Position numbers and translations under genes: made by a program
Shown here: one piece after another, positions 9,410 through 20,397 of the stretch
Numbering within the stretch: the stretch's first letter is position 1
Layout: each line of letters opens with the position of its first letter
Notes under the pieces: model-generated
Told to the model about the DNA's origin: nothing
Seen by the model: only the letters and a program-made list of their open reading frames with translations
Database searches by the model: none
Source: UBA1731 sp964567665
GTDB lineage: Bacteria > Verrucomicrobiota > Kiritimatiellia > RFP12 > UBA1067
Assembly (NCBI GenBank): GCA_964567665.1
Contig: CAZMNN010000006.1
Location: 23,757 to 87,756, forward strand
DNA: 64,000 bases
Direction: 5' to 3'

Positions 9410-9973
9410 TTACACGGCCATCACTTCTGCTTCCTTGACCTTAAGCTCTGCATCAATCTTGGCGATGCCGTCATCGGTCGCCTTCTGAATCCTCTCAAGC
9501 CCCTGATCGCGTTCGTCTTCCGTTATCTTCTTGTCCTTCTCAAGCTTCTTGACGGCGTCGTTCGCATCGCGGCGCACATTGCGCATCACAATCTTCTGAT
9601 CCTCCGCCTGCTTTTTCGCAACCTTGACGATCTCCTTTCTGCGCTCTTCGTTCAGCTCAGGGATCGTGATGCGGAGTACGCGGCCGTCGGTCTGCGGGGT
9701 GATGCCGAGGTTGGCCGCGAGAATGGCCTTGTTCATCTCGCCGAGAACGCTCGGATCGAACGGGGCGATCTTGATCTGGCGCGGCTCTGGCGTCGATATC
9801 GTGGCGAGATTCTTGATGGGCGTGGGTGCGCCGTAGTAGTCGACCTTCACGCCATCGACGAGCGACGGAGACGCCTTGCCCGTACGCAAGCCGGCAAACT
9901 GGCTCTTGAGCGTATCGAAACTCTTTGCAATCTTCGCATTGGCGTCCGCCAGCACATCATTAACGTTTTCCAT
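9410..9973 (-). CDS. frr: Ribosome recycling factor
   Basis: The 187-residue product matches ribosome recycling factor along its length: LRTGKASPSLVDGVKVDYYG near the N-terminus, PIKNLATISTPEPRQI, and a C-terminal coiled-coil arm rich in Lys and Glu. It releases ribosomes from mRNA after termination together with EF-G. The start at 9973 (MENVNDVL) fits the family; the ATG 9 nt upstream is nearly equivalent. A sigma70-like promoter lies just upstream at 10019-10047, so frr heads this transcription unit. Confidence 0.95.
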   Translation of the reverse strand: MENVNDVLADANAKIAKSFDTLKSQFAGLRTGKASPSLVDGVKVDYYGAPTPIKNLATISTPEPRQIKIAPFDPSVLGEMNKAILAANLGITPQTDGRVLRITIPELNEERRKEIVKVAKKQAEDQKIVMRNVRRDANDAVKKLEKDKKITEDERDQGLERIQKATDDGIAKIDAELKVKEAEVMAV

Positions 9974-10018
9974 TTGGAACATTTCTCCGTAAATTCTTCT
10001 CAATCAAAAACAGGCGCG

Positions 10019-10047
10019 ATTATACAGTATTTGAGCCGCAAGCGCAA
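10019..10047 (-). promoter_or_regulatory. frr promoter
   Basis: Minus-strand TTGCGC (10047-10042) and TATAAT (10024-10019) are 17 nt apart. The predicted start of transcription lies about 40 nt before the frr start codon. Confidence 0.6.
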
Positions 10048-10101
10048 CACCCGCGCCCAACGCGGATGATGCCGGATCTGCGGCATCCGCCCATGACGCC
10101 G

Positions 10102-10455
10102 TCACACGCATATGAATACGATTCCGGGATTGGGAAACCGCTTGTAGAAGTTCGGAATGCGATACGCCTCAGGAAACGCAAGATACTGCGGCGAGAACAT
10201 GTCCCCGGCAAATTCGCCGTCGAGGAAACCGCGTATGTGGCACTGGCTTTTGTATTTCCTGCAGGCCGCGAGCACTGCGCTCTTGATGAGCGCAGTGCCG
10301 CCGGACGAACCGTAGCCCGTTATCACAGCAAACAGGCTCTCCCCGCCGCCGCGCGCCGCAGATACGACCCTGTCCAACCTGGCGATGGCGTCGTCCACAT
10401 GGGCGCCTCGCGGATGGAGATCGTACTCCGGAAGAGACCTTTCCTTTCTGGGCAT
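10102..10455 (-). CDS. Smr-domain-like protein
   Basis: The 117-residue protein opens with YDLHPRGAHVDDAIARLD and continues with FAVITGYGSSGGTALIK. These correspond to the LDLHG and G-K-G elements of Smr (MutS2 C-terminal) endonuclease domains. The usual GKG is replaced by GYG and an S-S-G-G loop, so the relationship is distant. It begins 6 nt after the TIM-barrel gene, implying co-transcription. Smr domains act on DNA junctions or on mRNA near stalled ribosomes; which applies here is unknown. Confidence 0.55.
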   Translation of the reverse strand: MPRKERSLPEYDLHPRGAHVDDAIARLDRVVSAARGGGESLFAVITGYGSSGGTALIKSAVLAACRKYKSQCHIRGFLDGEFAGDMFSPQYLAFPEAYRIPNFYKRFPNPGIVFICV

Positions 10456-10460
10456 CAGGC

Positions 10461-11381
10461 CTATCCAAGCTGTGAGCGGTAGAACTTCAGGTCGGCCGTC
10501 GCACAGCGCATCGCCCCCGCCTCGTCAGACGGGAAATTGTAGTCGAAGTGAACGGTATAGCGCGGCGGAAGCGAATACTGCTTGAGTATTTCGCGATACC
10601 GGCCCCACGGCACGATCCCCTCGCCCGCCATGCAGAGGTGTCTACGCCACATCTTCGGATTGCCCGGCGACGGCTCGAACCAGAAATCCTTGAGACAGAG
10701 GATGTCGATCCACGGCGCGACAATCCCGACGGAGTGCATCCACGAAGGCCCCGTCTCCGCCTGCGCGTGCATCACGTCGTACTGCACACCGATATGCTTC
10801 GGATCGAAATCACGGAGAATCTGCGCAAGATCCCACACCACACTGCCGAAAAGCTCGACCTTCGGGCTGTACGTGCTGTGGTTCTGGTAGCAGGCCTTCA
10901 TCCCGGTTTTGCGGGCAAGCCGCTCAAGCGATTCAAATCCTCGTTTGATGCCGTCAAGGTTCGCCTGCATCGTCTTTGCAGGGTCGTACCGGAAATACGC
11001 ACCGCGAAAGCTCCTGTAGCCGGCGTCCGCCGCCGCGCTGATCATATCCGCCGCGCCAGGCTCGTCACCGCGCATGAACGAAACGACGAGCGACTCGGCC
11101 TTCAGCCCGGCGCGTTCGGCGGCAAGTTTTGCGCGCTTCAGATCCCGCGCAGCGTTCGCAGGTTCGATGAAGCCCTTCGGACGCGCCGTCCACTCCACCC
11201 CGTCATAGCCGCATCCCTTTATCAGGTCTGCCACCCGGTCGTAGTCCTTCAGGAACTGGAATACGCGTGAAAACACGTGGTACTCAGGCTTCGTCACGCC
11301 GACATCCGGAACTGTGCGCACGGCGCAGCCCGCCGCCGCCATCGCCATCGTTCCGATGAAACCTCTTCTGTCCAACTTCAT
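10461..11381 (-). CDS. Exported TIM-barrel sugar-phosphate isomerase/epimerase-like lipoprotein
   Basis: The N-terminus MKLDRRGFIGTMAMAAAGC combines a twin-arginine motif with a lipobox Cys, so the mature protein is probably a Tat-exported lipoprotein. The rest (about 285 residues) has the xylose-isomerase-like TIM-barrel pattern of the sugar-phosphate isomerase/epimerase family: GCGYDGVEWTA near the start, a middle NHSTY segment, and QYDVMHAQAETG and LCLKDFW metal/substrate loops. The start at 11381 follows GGAG; the frame extending to 11621 has no N-terminal family similarity. Such proteins are abundant in glycan-degrading PVC bacteria. The substrate is unknown. Confidence 0.8.
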   Translation of the reverse strand: MKLDRRGFIGTMAMAAAGCAVRTVPDVGVTKPEYHVFSRVFQFLKDYDRVADLIKGCGYDGVEWTARPKGFIEPANAARDLKRAKLAAERAGLKAESLVVSFMRGDEPGAADMISAAADAGYRSFRGAYFRYDPAKTMQANLDGIKRGFESLERLARKTGMKACYQNHSTYSPKVELFGSVVWDLAQILRDFDPKHIGVQYDVMHAQAETGPSWMHSVGIVAPWIDILCLKDFWFEPSPGNPKMWRRHLCMAGEGIVPWGRYREILKQYSLPPRYTVHFDYNFPSDEAGAMRCATADLKFYRSQLG

Positions 11382-11419
11382 GCAAGTCTCCTTTCGCCGC
11401 CGCGTCTGCGGCACAGCCG

Positions 11420-12388
11420 TCAGAATATGCGCCGCTTCTTGAGATACACGAGCAGGGCGCTTATCGCGACAAGCACCGCCGCGCATATTCCAGACAGCAC
11501 CCAGAACACCCATTCCCCGCCCTGCTGCGGATCGTGCACGAACGGAAGGTTGACGTTCATGCCGAACGCCGACGTGATTACGGTCGGCACCGCAAGGAAT
11601 ATCGTCGCCACCGCAAGCCACTTCATCACACGGTTCAGGTTGTTGTTTATGACCGACGCAAACGTATCCATCGTGCCGTTCAAGACCGCCGCATGTATCG
11701 TCGCCGTCTCAAGCGCCTGCTGGTATTCGACCTCGGCATCGTCAAGCATGTCTCGGTCGTCCTCAGTCATGTTGAGCTGCCGGGCGTGATCGAGGCGGTT
11801 GATGAGAATGTTGTCCGCCTTAAGCGAGGTGGAGAAGTAGACCAGAGCCTTCTGGTAGGTGAGCAGCTTCAACAGGGCTTCGTTCGATATCGATTCGTGA
11901 AGATCGTCCTCAAGGTTCTCCGTCTTGGCGTGCATGTCGCGGAGATACCGCAGGAACAGCACCGCAGCGTGCCACAGAAGCCTGAAAAGAAAGCGGTTGC
12001 TGTCGCTCGGCGGACATATGCGCCTGATCTGATCGAGAAACGCCGCCGTCACCGGCGTGGGCTGAGAGCAGATCGTTATCACCGACTGTCCGAAGAGGAC
12101 GACGCCAAGCGGTATCGTCTCGTACGGAAGCACTGTCTCGTCATCCTCGTCCCCCCGCACCGGATACGGCACATGGACGATCACAAGCGACACGCCGTCT
12201 TCGTTCTCAAAGCGCGGACGTTCCTCCCGGTCAAGGGGGTCGGTCAGGAAGTCTCTCGGAATCTTGGAAAAGGAGAGAACCTGCTCAAGTTCGGCGGTCG
12301 TAGGCTCGGAAAGGTTAACCCAGCATGAAGACGAAAATCCGTCAGTCTCCTTGAGACCGCCGTTCTCCCATCTGTAGATGGTCATCAT
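11420..12388 (-). CDS. CorA-family magnesium/divalent cation transporter
   Basis: The 322-residue protein has a cytoplasmic N-terminal domain and two C-terminal membrane helices. The diagnostic GMN motif (SAFGMNVNLPF, near residue 273) sits at the end of the first helix. The tail ends in basic residues (KKRRIF), as in CorA pores. An AGGAGGG site precedes the tandem ATGATG at 12388. It probably forms a homopentameric Mg2+ channel. It lacks the extreme N-terminal length of E. coli CorA and is closer to the shorter CorA-like group. Confidence 0.88.
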   Translation of the reverse strand: MMTIYRWENGGLKETDGFSSSCWVNLSEPTTAELEQVLSFSKIPRDFLTDPLDREERPRFENEDGVSLVIVHVPYPVRGDEDDETVLPYETIPLGVVLFGQSVITICSQPTPVTAAFLDQIRRICPPSDSNRFLFRLLWHAAVLFLRYLRDMHAKTENLEDDLHESISNEALLKLLTYQKALVYFSTSLKADNILINRLDHARQLNMTEDDRDMLDDAEVEYQQALETATIHAAVLNGTMDTFASVINNNLNRVMKWLAVATIFLAVPTVITSAFGMNVNLPFVHDPQQGGEWVFWVLSGICAAVLVAISALLVYLKKRRIF

Positions 12389-12431
12389 CCTTCAAGCCCT
12401 CCTTTCCGTATGAAAAAACTGGCGGAGTTTA

Positions 12432-13331
12432 TCACAAACAACGCAAAAACGCCAACAGGGAAAGCCGACCTTTTTCGTCTTCCTCGAAATCGCTCTCCGG
12501 CATCATGGCAACTGCAGCCGCGAGATCGGTGTAGAGACGTCCGTTCGCCTGGTAGACGCGCCGCCGGGAAAGGCCACGCAGCGACGGCACCCTCATGCCG
12601 TCGTCCGTGATTACGCGGGTGCCGAGCGACGGACCGGAATGGCATCTTGCGCAGTTCCGAGCCTTGAAGTGCCCAAAGCCCTGAAGCTGATCTGCGGAGA
12701 GCGCATCGCGTCCGCTGCAAAACCGGTCGAACGGACTGTTGCCCGTCATGAGCGTACGCGAATAGTTCACGATTGCATCCACAAGGTTGGTCTCGGCAAG
12801 CCCCCCCTCGCCGTAGCAGTTCTCGAACCTCTTGCGGATGCGTCCATCCTCCGCAAGACGCGCCACGGCGTTGGAGAGCGTCTTCGCGCCCAGGAACCTG
12901 TCGTCCTCAATCATCCTCTGCACGAGCGACGGAAAGTTGGACACCGATCCGTCGTGCAGGTAGAACTTGCCGAACAGGGCATTCATCGCAGGACGCGTGA
13001 ACACGCCCCCGTGCAGCATTCCATCCGCCCCGCCCTCGGTAAGCGGATGGCATACGACGCACGAACGGCCGTCGCGCCCCATCCTGGTGCAGCTGAACAT
13101 GGACGATCCGACACCGGCGGCGGAGATGTCGTACGGCACACGCGACGGAAGCTGGACGAACTCCTTAGCGCCGGCGACATCAATGCCCCATCCGGAATAC
13201 TCTGCCGAAAGATCCTCCGGCACGTACGCATGGCGTTTCCCGGACTTCATCCGGTTGACGAGAAAGCACAGCCCGACGGCCACCGCCGCCAGCGCATATG
13301 CCGAGTATATCCACACGTACTTCCGCTTCAT
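12432..13331 (-). CDS. Membrane-anchored di-heme cytochrome c peroxidase-like protein
   Basis: The 299-residue protein starts with an uncleaved helix (residues 7-26) and carries two heme-c sites, CVVCH at 91-95 and CARCH at 227-231. Between them is the MauG/CcpA-type segment ALFGKFYLHDGSVSNFPSLV, and later MRVPSLRGLSRR. This is the bacterial di-heme peroxidase family, which reduces H2O2 in the periplasm with electrons from small cytochromes or quinol. Heme attachment needs a c-type maturation system; the CcdA-thioredoxin gene at 23695-24732 could contribute. Its promoter places transcription at the start codon. Confidence 0.85.
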   Translation of the reverse strand: MKRKYVWIYSAYALAAVAVGLCFLVNRMKSGKRHAYVPEDLSAEYSGWGIDVAGAKEFVQLPSRVPYDISAAGVGSSMFSCTRMGRDGRSCVVCHPLTEGGADGMLHGGVFTRPAMNALFGKFYLHDGSVSNFPSLVQRMIEDDRFLGAKTLSNAVARLAEDGRIRKRFENCYGEGGLAETNLVDAIVNYSRTLMTGNSPFDRFCSGRDALSADQLQGFGHFKARNCARCHSGPSLGTRVITDDGMRVPSLRGLSRRRVYQANGRLYTDLAAAVAMMPESDFEEDEKGRLSLLAFLRCL

Positions 13332-13338
13332 GGCTCTG

Positions 13339-13349
13339 ATTATACCACA
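13339..13349 (-). promoter_or_regulatory. Extended -10 promoter, predicted leaderless transcript
   Basis: Minus-strand TGTGGTATAAT has its TATAAT at 13344-13339, followed by seven nt and the ATG of the peroxidase gene (13331). It overlaps the end of the glycosyltransferase gene. No convincing -35 was found. Confidence 0.55.
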
Positions 13350-14416
13350 CGGCCGACGACATCGGAGAGGATGTCGGCAAGCTGACGCTCAATCACCGGC
13401 ATCGAAAGATGCCTTTCGAAGAAGTCCCGCGCCGCCGCGAAGTACGAATCGCGGTTCGCCCAGTCGTCACGGTATGCACGGACGGCATCGGCTATCGCCT
13501 TCGCATCGCCCGGCGGAACGAACTTGATGGCCCTGCAGTCACGCGCCTCCGGCGGATAACCTGTGCAGAATTCGTTCACCGTCGGACGGCAACACGCCAT
13601 GCACTCGTAGACCTTGTTGCCGATGACACGCGCCGCCTTTGCCGTAGTGCCGAACACGCCCAGCACCACGTCATGCGCCGCAATCACCTTCGGCACTTCG
13701 ACATACGGCACCTTGTCGAGAAACCTCACGTTCCTTATTCCGGCGGCCTTCGCCTCTGTGGCGGCCTTGTACGCGCCCCATCCGAGAAAATCCCACTGGA
13801 TGCCGTCATCCTGCGTCATGCGGGCGGCCTCCACTATGTATTCCGTCCCGTGCAGCGGCAGATACGCGCCATGGTAGAGAACGCGGAACGGCGGTGTCGC
13901 GCCCGGAACTTCCGTCTGCGGCTTGAACACTGTCTCGTCCGTGCCGGTGAGCAGCACACGCAGACGCTCACGCGGGACGCCAAGGTTTTCGGCGCAGAAA
14001 TCCACATGGCAGCTGGTGTCCCAGCAGACAAGATCCGGAGCGGCCATCATTCTGCGTTCGCGGGCGAGGAGCCTCTTCGCCCTCGGCTCGTCTGCGCTCC
14101 ACTTCCGCTGCTCAAGCACCTTCTTGTCCCACGCCGATATCATGGGATCGAATATGACGGGTATTCCGCGCCTGTGCGCCCACCGGCACGCCGCAAGCAC
14201 ATCGCGCTGCCGCGCCACAGGCACCCACACGAGATCGGGCTTCGCCTTGAACTGGAGCCCCCTGAAGAACGCCTCAACGTCGCCGAAGCGCGGCCATACC
14301 TTGACGAAGAAGAAATCGACCTCCCAGCCAAGCTTCCGGAAGAGCGAGATGTACACCCGGTTGCGGGAATATCCCGGATCGAACCTCCCCCACCACAGCA
14401 CCCGCTTCGCCGCCAT
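13340..14416 (-). CDS. Glycosyltransferase family 1/4-like protein
   Basis: The 358-residue protein begins MAAKRVLWWGRFDPGYSRN and shows a two-Rossmann GT-B layout. The C-terminal half has nucleotide-sugar features, including FRVLYHGAYLPLHGTEYIVEAA and KVYECMACCRPTV. It probably transfers a sugar to a cell-envelope glycan. The start at 14416 is preceded by GGGGAGG and lies 14 nt after the S1 gene. The longer frame to 14680 overlaps that gene and is rejected. Confidence 0.8.
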   Translation of the reverse strand: MAAKRVLWWGRFDPGYSRNRVYISLFRKLGWEVDFFFVKVWPRFGDVEAFFRGLQFKAKPDLVWVPVARQRDVLAACRWAHRRGIPVIFDPMISAWDKKVLEQRKWSADEPRAKRLLARERRMMAAPDLVCWDTSCHVDFCAENLGVPRERLRVLLTGTDETVFKPQTEVPGATPPFRVLYHGAYLPLHGTEYIVEAARMTQDDGIQWDFLGWGAYKAATEAKAAGIRNVRFLDKVPYVEVPKVIAAHDVVLGVFGTTAKAARVIGNKVYECMACCRPTVNEFCTGYPPEARDCRAIKFVPPGDAKAIADAVRAYRDDWANRDSYFAAARDFFERHLSMPVIERQLADILSDVVGRVV

Positions 14417-14430
14417 CGCAACCTCCCCGG

Positions 14431-15273
14431 TCAGAGCGCGTCGAACGCGCCGGACGTGAACCGTTCGCCTGCGGCATTCACCTTGGCCATCTCGGCGGCC
14501 ACGTCTACGGCAGGATCCTCCGGCTCGGCGGCATCGCCCTTGCGCGGCTTCAGCGGCTTCGCCTGGCACTCGCGGATGGAAAGCGATATCCTGTCGCGCT
14601 CCCAGTCCACGGAGAGGACCTTCACGGTGACATAGTCGCCCGGCTTCACGTAGTTCTCCGGGGACATCACCTTGTCCCACGAAATCTCGCGCACCGGCAC
14701 AAGCCCTTCCATGCCGCCGATGTTGACGAACGCGCCGAACGGCAGCACCTTCGTCACAAGCCCGTTGAGCGTCTGCCCCTCCTCAAGAGTGCCGCGAAGC
14801 TCATCCTTCAAAGCCTGCTGCTCAAGCTCAAGCTCGGCGCGGCGGCTGACGACAAGGTTGACGCCACGGTCGTCCGCGCTGTACTCCTGCACCTGAAAGA
14901 GCAGCGTCTCGCCGACATACACTGCGCCAGGCTTGCGGTAGCGGTCGATCTGGCTGAACGGACAGAACGCGCGCTGCCCCTTGACCGTCACCTCGTACCC
15001 GCCCTTGACCTCCTTCTCCACCTTGCCCTCGACAGGGTCGCCGGCCTCGAACGCCGCCTTGATGGACGCCTCAAGCGGACTCTTCTTCACTTCATCCTCA
15101 GCCGTCGTCTCTTCAATATCGCCGACAGCCGTCCTGAGCGCCGCACGGCGCTTCTCCGGATCGGACTCCACACTCTTGAAATCGTTGAAGGAGCCGGGGA
15201 ACTTGAACCCCGGACGAAACGTCTTCATCTGGTCGCTGACCATTGCGCCGAAATCGAACTTCTCTTCGCTCAT
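14431..15273 (-). CDS. S1 RNA-binding domain protein (two S1 domains)
   Basis: The 280-residue protein has an acidic N-terminal region followed by two S1 folds at about residues 75-150 and 160-235. The second is canonical (G-x-V-T-K-V-x-x-F-G-A-F-V-N-I pattern). It resembles shortened ribosomal protein S1 homologs that bind mRNA. A TGTGGTATAAT promoter lies about 36 nt upstream. The glycosyltransferase follows by 14 nt. Whether this is the cell's main S1 or an accessory one cannot be told. Confidence 0.8.
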   Translation of the reverse strand: MSEEKFDFGAMVSDQMKTFRPGFKFPGSFNDFKSVESDPEKRRAALRTAVGDIEETTAEDEVKKSPLEASIKAAFEAGDPVEGKVEKEVKGGYEVTVKGQRAFCPFSQIDRYRKPGAVYVGETLLFQVQEYSADDRGVNLVVSRRAELELEQQALKDELRGTLEEGQTLNGLVTKVLPFGAFVNIGGMEGLVPVREISWDKVMSPENYVKPGDYVTVKVLSVDWERDRISLSIRECQAKPLKPRKGDAAEPEDPAVDVAAEMAKVNAAGERFTSGAFDAL

Positions 15274-15308
15274 GTTGAATCTGTTGCCTGTTGTTTTAAT
15301 GGGATTGG

Positions 15309-15319
15309 ATTATACCACA
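15309..15319 (-). promoter_or_regulatory. Extended -10 promoter of the S1-domain gene
   Basis: TGTGGTATAAT on the minus strand has TATAAT at 15314-15309, about 36 nt before the start codon at 15273. It lies just upstream of the stop of the efflux adaptor gene. Confidence 0.5.
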
Positions 15320-15324
15320 AACCG

Positions 15325-16557
15325 CTATTTCTTCGGCTCCGGAGCGGTGCCCCTGTTCTTGTTGCGCTGCGGCATCTTGGGCTTGAACGGATTGACCGCC
15401 CCGTTGCCGCCCGCCGCAGCAGTGCGTGACGTCGCATAGCCGAGAATCGCCTCCTTGCCGTCAAGCTCGTCGAGACCGACAAGTTGCGTGAACGACGCAT
15501 CCGATATGCCCTCCTTCACAAGATGGCACTTCATGCCGTTCTCGCCGTCCGGCAGCCATATCTTCCGTCCACGCGGCAGTTCGCCGCCGGCGGCAGCCTT
15601 CGCCGCCTGGAAATCGGCTTCGTTCGGACGGAACCGAAGGGCTGCCGAACTGACGGCCACCACGTCCTCCGCCCGCGCCGTCTCCACGGATATGTTCGCC
15701 GTCATGCCGGGGAAGAGCATCGACTCAGGATCGTCGTTCGCCGCATCGATTATTATCGGATACGTGACTACGTTGTTCTCGGTCGCCGCCGCAAGGCGGA
15801 CCTGACGCACCTTGCCGCGAAACTTCTTCCGGTATGCGTCGGCGGTGAAGGTCACCTCCTGCCCTTCCCGTATCATCCCGACGTCAGCCTCCGGCACAGT
15901 GGCCTCCACCTGGATGCGGCTCAGATCCTCTGCGATCGTCAAGAGCGGCACGGCGTTCATCGACGACACGACCGTCTGACCTTCATCCACGCTGCGCTCG
16001 ATCACCGTTCCGTCGACCGGCGACACGATGGTGCAGTAGTCGAGGTTCGCCTTAGTCTGGCTCACGCTTGCGCGGCTCTGCTCCACCTGCGCCCTGGCCT
16101 GGTCGAGCGCGGCGACCGCCGTATCACGCGCCTCAAGCGCACTGTCGTAGTCGGCCACGGAGGCGAGCTGCTTTTTCGACAGAGCCTCCTTTCTCGCAAG
16201 CGTCTTCTCCGCAAGGCTGAGTGCGGCCTCGCACTTCTTGACGTTCGCCTCGTTCGCGTGCAGCTGCGCAAGGGCGCTCTTGTACTGCGCATCGTAGACC
16301 TGCGGGTCGATGAGCGCTACAACCTGACCGTTCGTCACGAGCGAGTTGTAGTCGACGAAAAGCTTGATGATCTTTCCGTTCACCTGCGCACCGACCTCAA
16401 CCTTCTTGACAGGCTCGACCGTCCCCGTCGCCTCCACCGTCTTCACGATGTCCGTGCGCGTAATCGGCGAGAGCCTGTACTTCGGCCCCTCCTTCTTCGC
16501 GAACTGCTCTCCGCAGCCTGCGATCGCCACCAAGGCCAATGCAACCAAAAACCTCAT
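15325..16557 (-). CDS. MacA/HlyD-type periplasmic efflux adaptor lipoprotein
   Basis: The 410-residue protein begins MRFLVALALVAIAGC, a lipoprotein signal. It has the adaptor order: VEPVKKVEVGAQVNGKI lipoyl half, a long coiled-coil hairpin at about residues 95-190, the second lipoyl half (IVSPVDGTVIERSVDEGQTV), and beta-barrel and membrane-proximal parts (LFPGMTANISVE). It should bridge an inner-membrane pump to the outer-membrane channel encoded 16 nt upstream. I chose the start at 16557 (GGAGGGCAAG site) over the longer frame. No MacB or RND pump gene is adjacent. Confidence 0.88.
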   Translation of the reverse strand: MRFLVALALVAIAGCGEQFAKKEGPKYRLSPITRTDIVKTVEATGTVEPVKKVEVGAQVNGKIIKLFVDYNSLVTNGQVVALIDPQVYDAQYKSALAQLHANEANVKKCEAALSLAEKTLARKEALSKKQLASVADYDSALEARDTAVAALDQARAQVEQSRASVSQTKANLDYCTIVSPVDGTVIERSVDEGQTVVSSMNAVPLLTIAEDLSRIQVEATVPEADVGMIREGQEVTFTADAYRKKFRGKVRQVRLAAATENNVVTYPIIIDAANDDPESMLFPGMTANISVETARAEDVVAVSSAALRFRPNEADFQAAKAAAGGELPRGRKIWLPDGENGMKCHLVKEGISDASFTQLVGLDELDGKEAILGYATSRTAAAGGNGAVNPFKPKMPQRNKNRGTAPEPKK

Positions 16558-16573
16558 CTTGCCCTCCATGACA

Positions 16574-18004
16574 TCATTCATCACGCTCCTGCACCGTCTG
16601 ATGGCAGTACATCGGTGCGCCGCCGACAAGGCGCAGGATGCGCACCTCCGCAAGCTGCCCTTCATAGAACGCCTTAACCCGCTGGCCGAGAGCCTCCGCG
16701 TAGTCCGCCACAGCGTCGGCATAGTCTATGCGCGACGCATCGCCCACACGGTACTGCTCATCCGCGACGCGGAGGTTTTCACGCGACTGGCGGACAGAAG
16801 TGCGGGCGGCGGCGAGCGACGCTGCGGAGTTGTCCCGCTCTGCGATCGCGACGGCCAGATCACGCGAGAGGGAAAGCTCTGCCGCCTCCACGTCCATGGC
16901 CGCCGAACGCATCCGCACAACGGCGGCGTCCACGGCCGTCGTCTTGCGCCATCCGAGGAACAGGCTCTGCGCCGCATCGAACGCCCAGCTCCAGTTCCAC
17001 GCAGGATCTGCGAAGTTGAACGAACTCGAAAGCTTCAATTCCGGAAAGAGGTCGGCGACAGCCCAATCGACGTCGTTGACCGCAGCCCTGAGCTGCGCAC
17101 GTTTCGCCATGAGGGCTGGCGAGTTTGTGCGGGCGTAGACAAGCGCATCGGCGGAGGTGAACGCCGTCGGCTCGAACTCCATGAGCGTGGCGTCAAGCCC
17201 AGACTCCGCGACTTCCAGCACATCTTCGCGAGATGCACGGTCTACCGGAAGCCCAAGCGCACGAAGGAACTCCGCAGCGGCGGTCACTGCGCTGTTCGAG
17301 GCGGCGATGCGCGTCTGCACCGCCTCAGAGAGGTCAAGACGCGCCCGAAGGACGTCAAGGAGCTTCGCCTCACCGTTGGCGTACCTGTTTGTCGCCTGCG
17401 CAAGATGCTGTGCGCACCCCCACTCGTTCGTGCGGGCCACGTCAAGAAGCGCATCGTCCCTTAGCAGGGTGAAATACGATGTTGCGACATCCTCAAAAAC
17501 TCCAAGCCGCGTCTCCGCCAGCGACGTCTCGGCGGCGATCAGATCCTCACACGCCGCCTTGAAGCTCGCATCGTAACGTCCGAAATCCACAAGAAGCATC
17601 TCAAGGCCAACGCTCCCGTTGAAGCGTCCGGAATTGTGCCATGAGAAATGAGAACCTCCATTGGCGGTGGACTGCCCGTAACCGGCAGACGCGGTGAGGT
17701 TAGGCATGAACGGCTTGGCGCTCTCCACCGTCCTTATCGCCATCAGCCGCTCCTCTACCGCCAGCAGCGCGGAGACGACCTCCGGACGGTTGGTCAAGGC
17801 GAAGTCCACGAAATCCGGAAGCTCGAATCCGGCAAGATTCACGCGTGGCAGCGACGGTGCGCCACCGGGCTGGGCGGCATCGGACACCTCCGACTTCGCC
17901 ATCTCGGCGTTCCGCACAGTTCCGCAAGCCGCCGCAAGGAACGCCGCCGCGAATGGCGCCATGTACAGCGCCGATCTTGCGATGAGAAGCAGACTGCGGC
18001 TCAT
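16574..18004 (-). CDS. TolC-type outer-membrane efflux channel
   Basis: The 476-residue protein starts with a lipoprotein-like signal (FAAAFLAAACG) and contains two internally similar halves rich in Ala coiled coils, as in TolC/OprM channels. Motifs such as VASADLRFGEM-like sequences are absent, but GYGQSTANGG and SFNFADPAWNW fit strand regions of the family. It begins after GGAGCC and sits between gyrB and the adaptor gene, so it and the adaptor form one operon. Substrate unknown. Confidence 0.85.
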   Translation of the reverse strand: MSRSLLLIARSALYMAPFAAAFLAAACGTVRNAEMAKSEVSDAAQPGGAPSLPRVNLAGFELPDFVDFALTNRPEVVSALLAVEERLMAIRTVESAKPFMPNLTASAGYGQSTANGGSHFSWHNSGRFNGSVGLEMLLVDFGRYDASFKAACEDLIAAETSLAETRLGVFEDVATSYFTLLRDDALLDVARTNEWGCAQHLAQATNRYANGEAKLLDVLRARLDLSEAVQTRIAASNSAVTAAAEFLRALGLPVDRASREDVLEVAESGLDATLMEFEPTAFTSADALVYARTNSPALMAKRAQLRAAVNDVDWAVADLFPELKLSSSFNFADPAWNWSWAFDAAQSLFLGWRKTTAVDAAVVRMRSAAMDVEAAELSLSRDLAVAIAERDNSAASLAAARTSVRQSRENLRVADEQYRVGDASRIDYADAVADYAEALGQRVKAFYEGQLAEVRILRLVGGAPMYCHQTVQERDE

Positions 18005-18021
18005 GCGGCGGCTCCTTTCCG

Positions 18022-20286
<2,265 letters not shown>

Positions 20287-20290
20287 TCAT

Positions 20291-20319
20291 ATTATAACAA
20301 AGGCGGTCTGCGCAAGCAA
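20291..20319 (-). promoter_or_regulatory. gyrB promoter
   Basis: Minus-strand TTGCTT (20319-20314), a 17-nt spacer and TATAAT (20296-20291) place the transcription start about 18 nt before the gyrB ATG at 20265. Confidence 0.6.
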
Positions 20320-20379
20320 GCATTCCGCCCGCCTGCCGTCCGCCCGCAAATGACACGCGAATGAACGGAAACACGGCGG

Positions 20380-20397
20380 TGTGGTATAATCCGCGCC
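20380..20397 (+). promoter_or_regulatory. Extended -10 promoter, predicted leaderless transcript
   Basis: TGTGGTATAAT has TATAAT at 20385-20390; seven nt separate it from the ATG at 20398. The arrangement matches the promoters of the peroxidase gene and the Gfo/Idh/MocA gene at 38151-39539. Confidence 0.55.
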
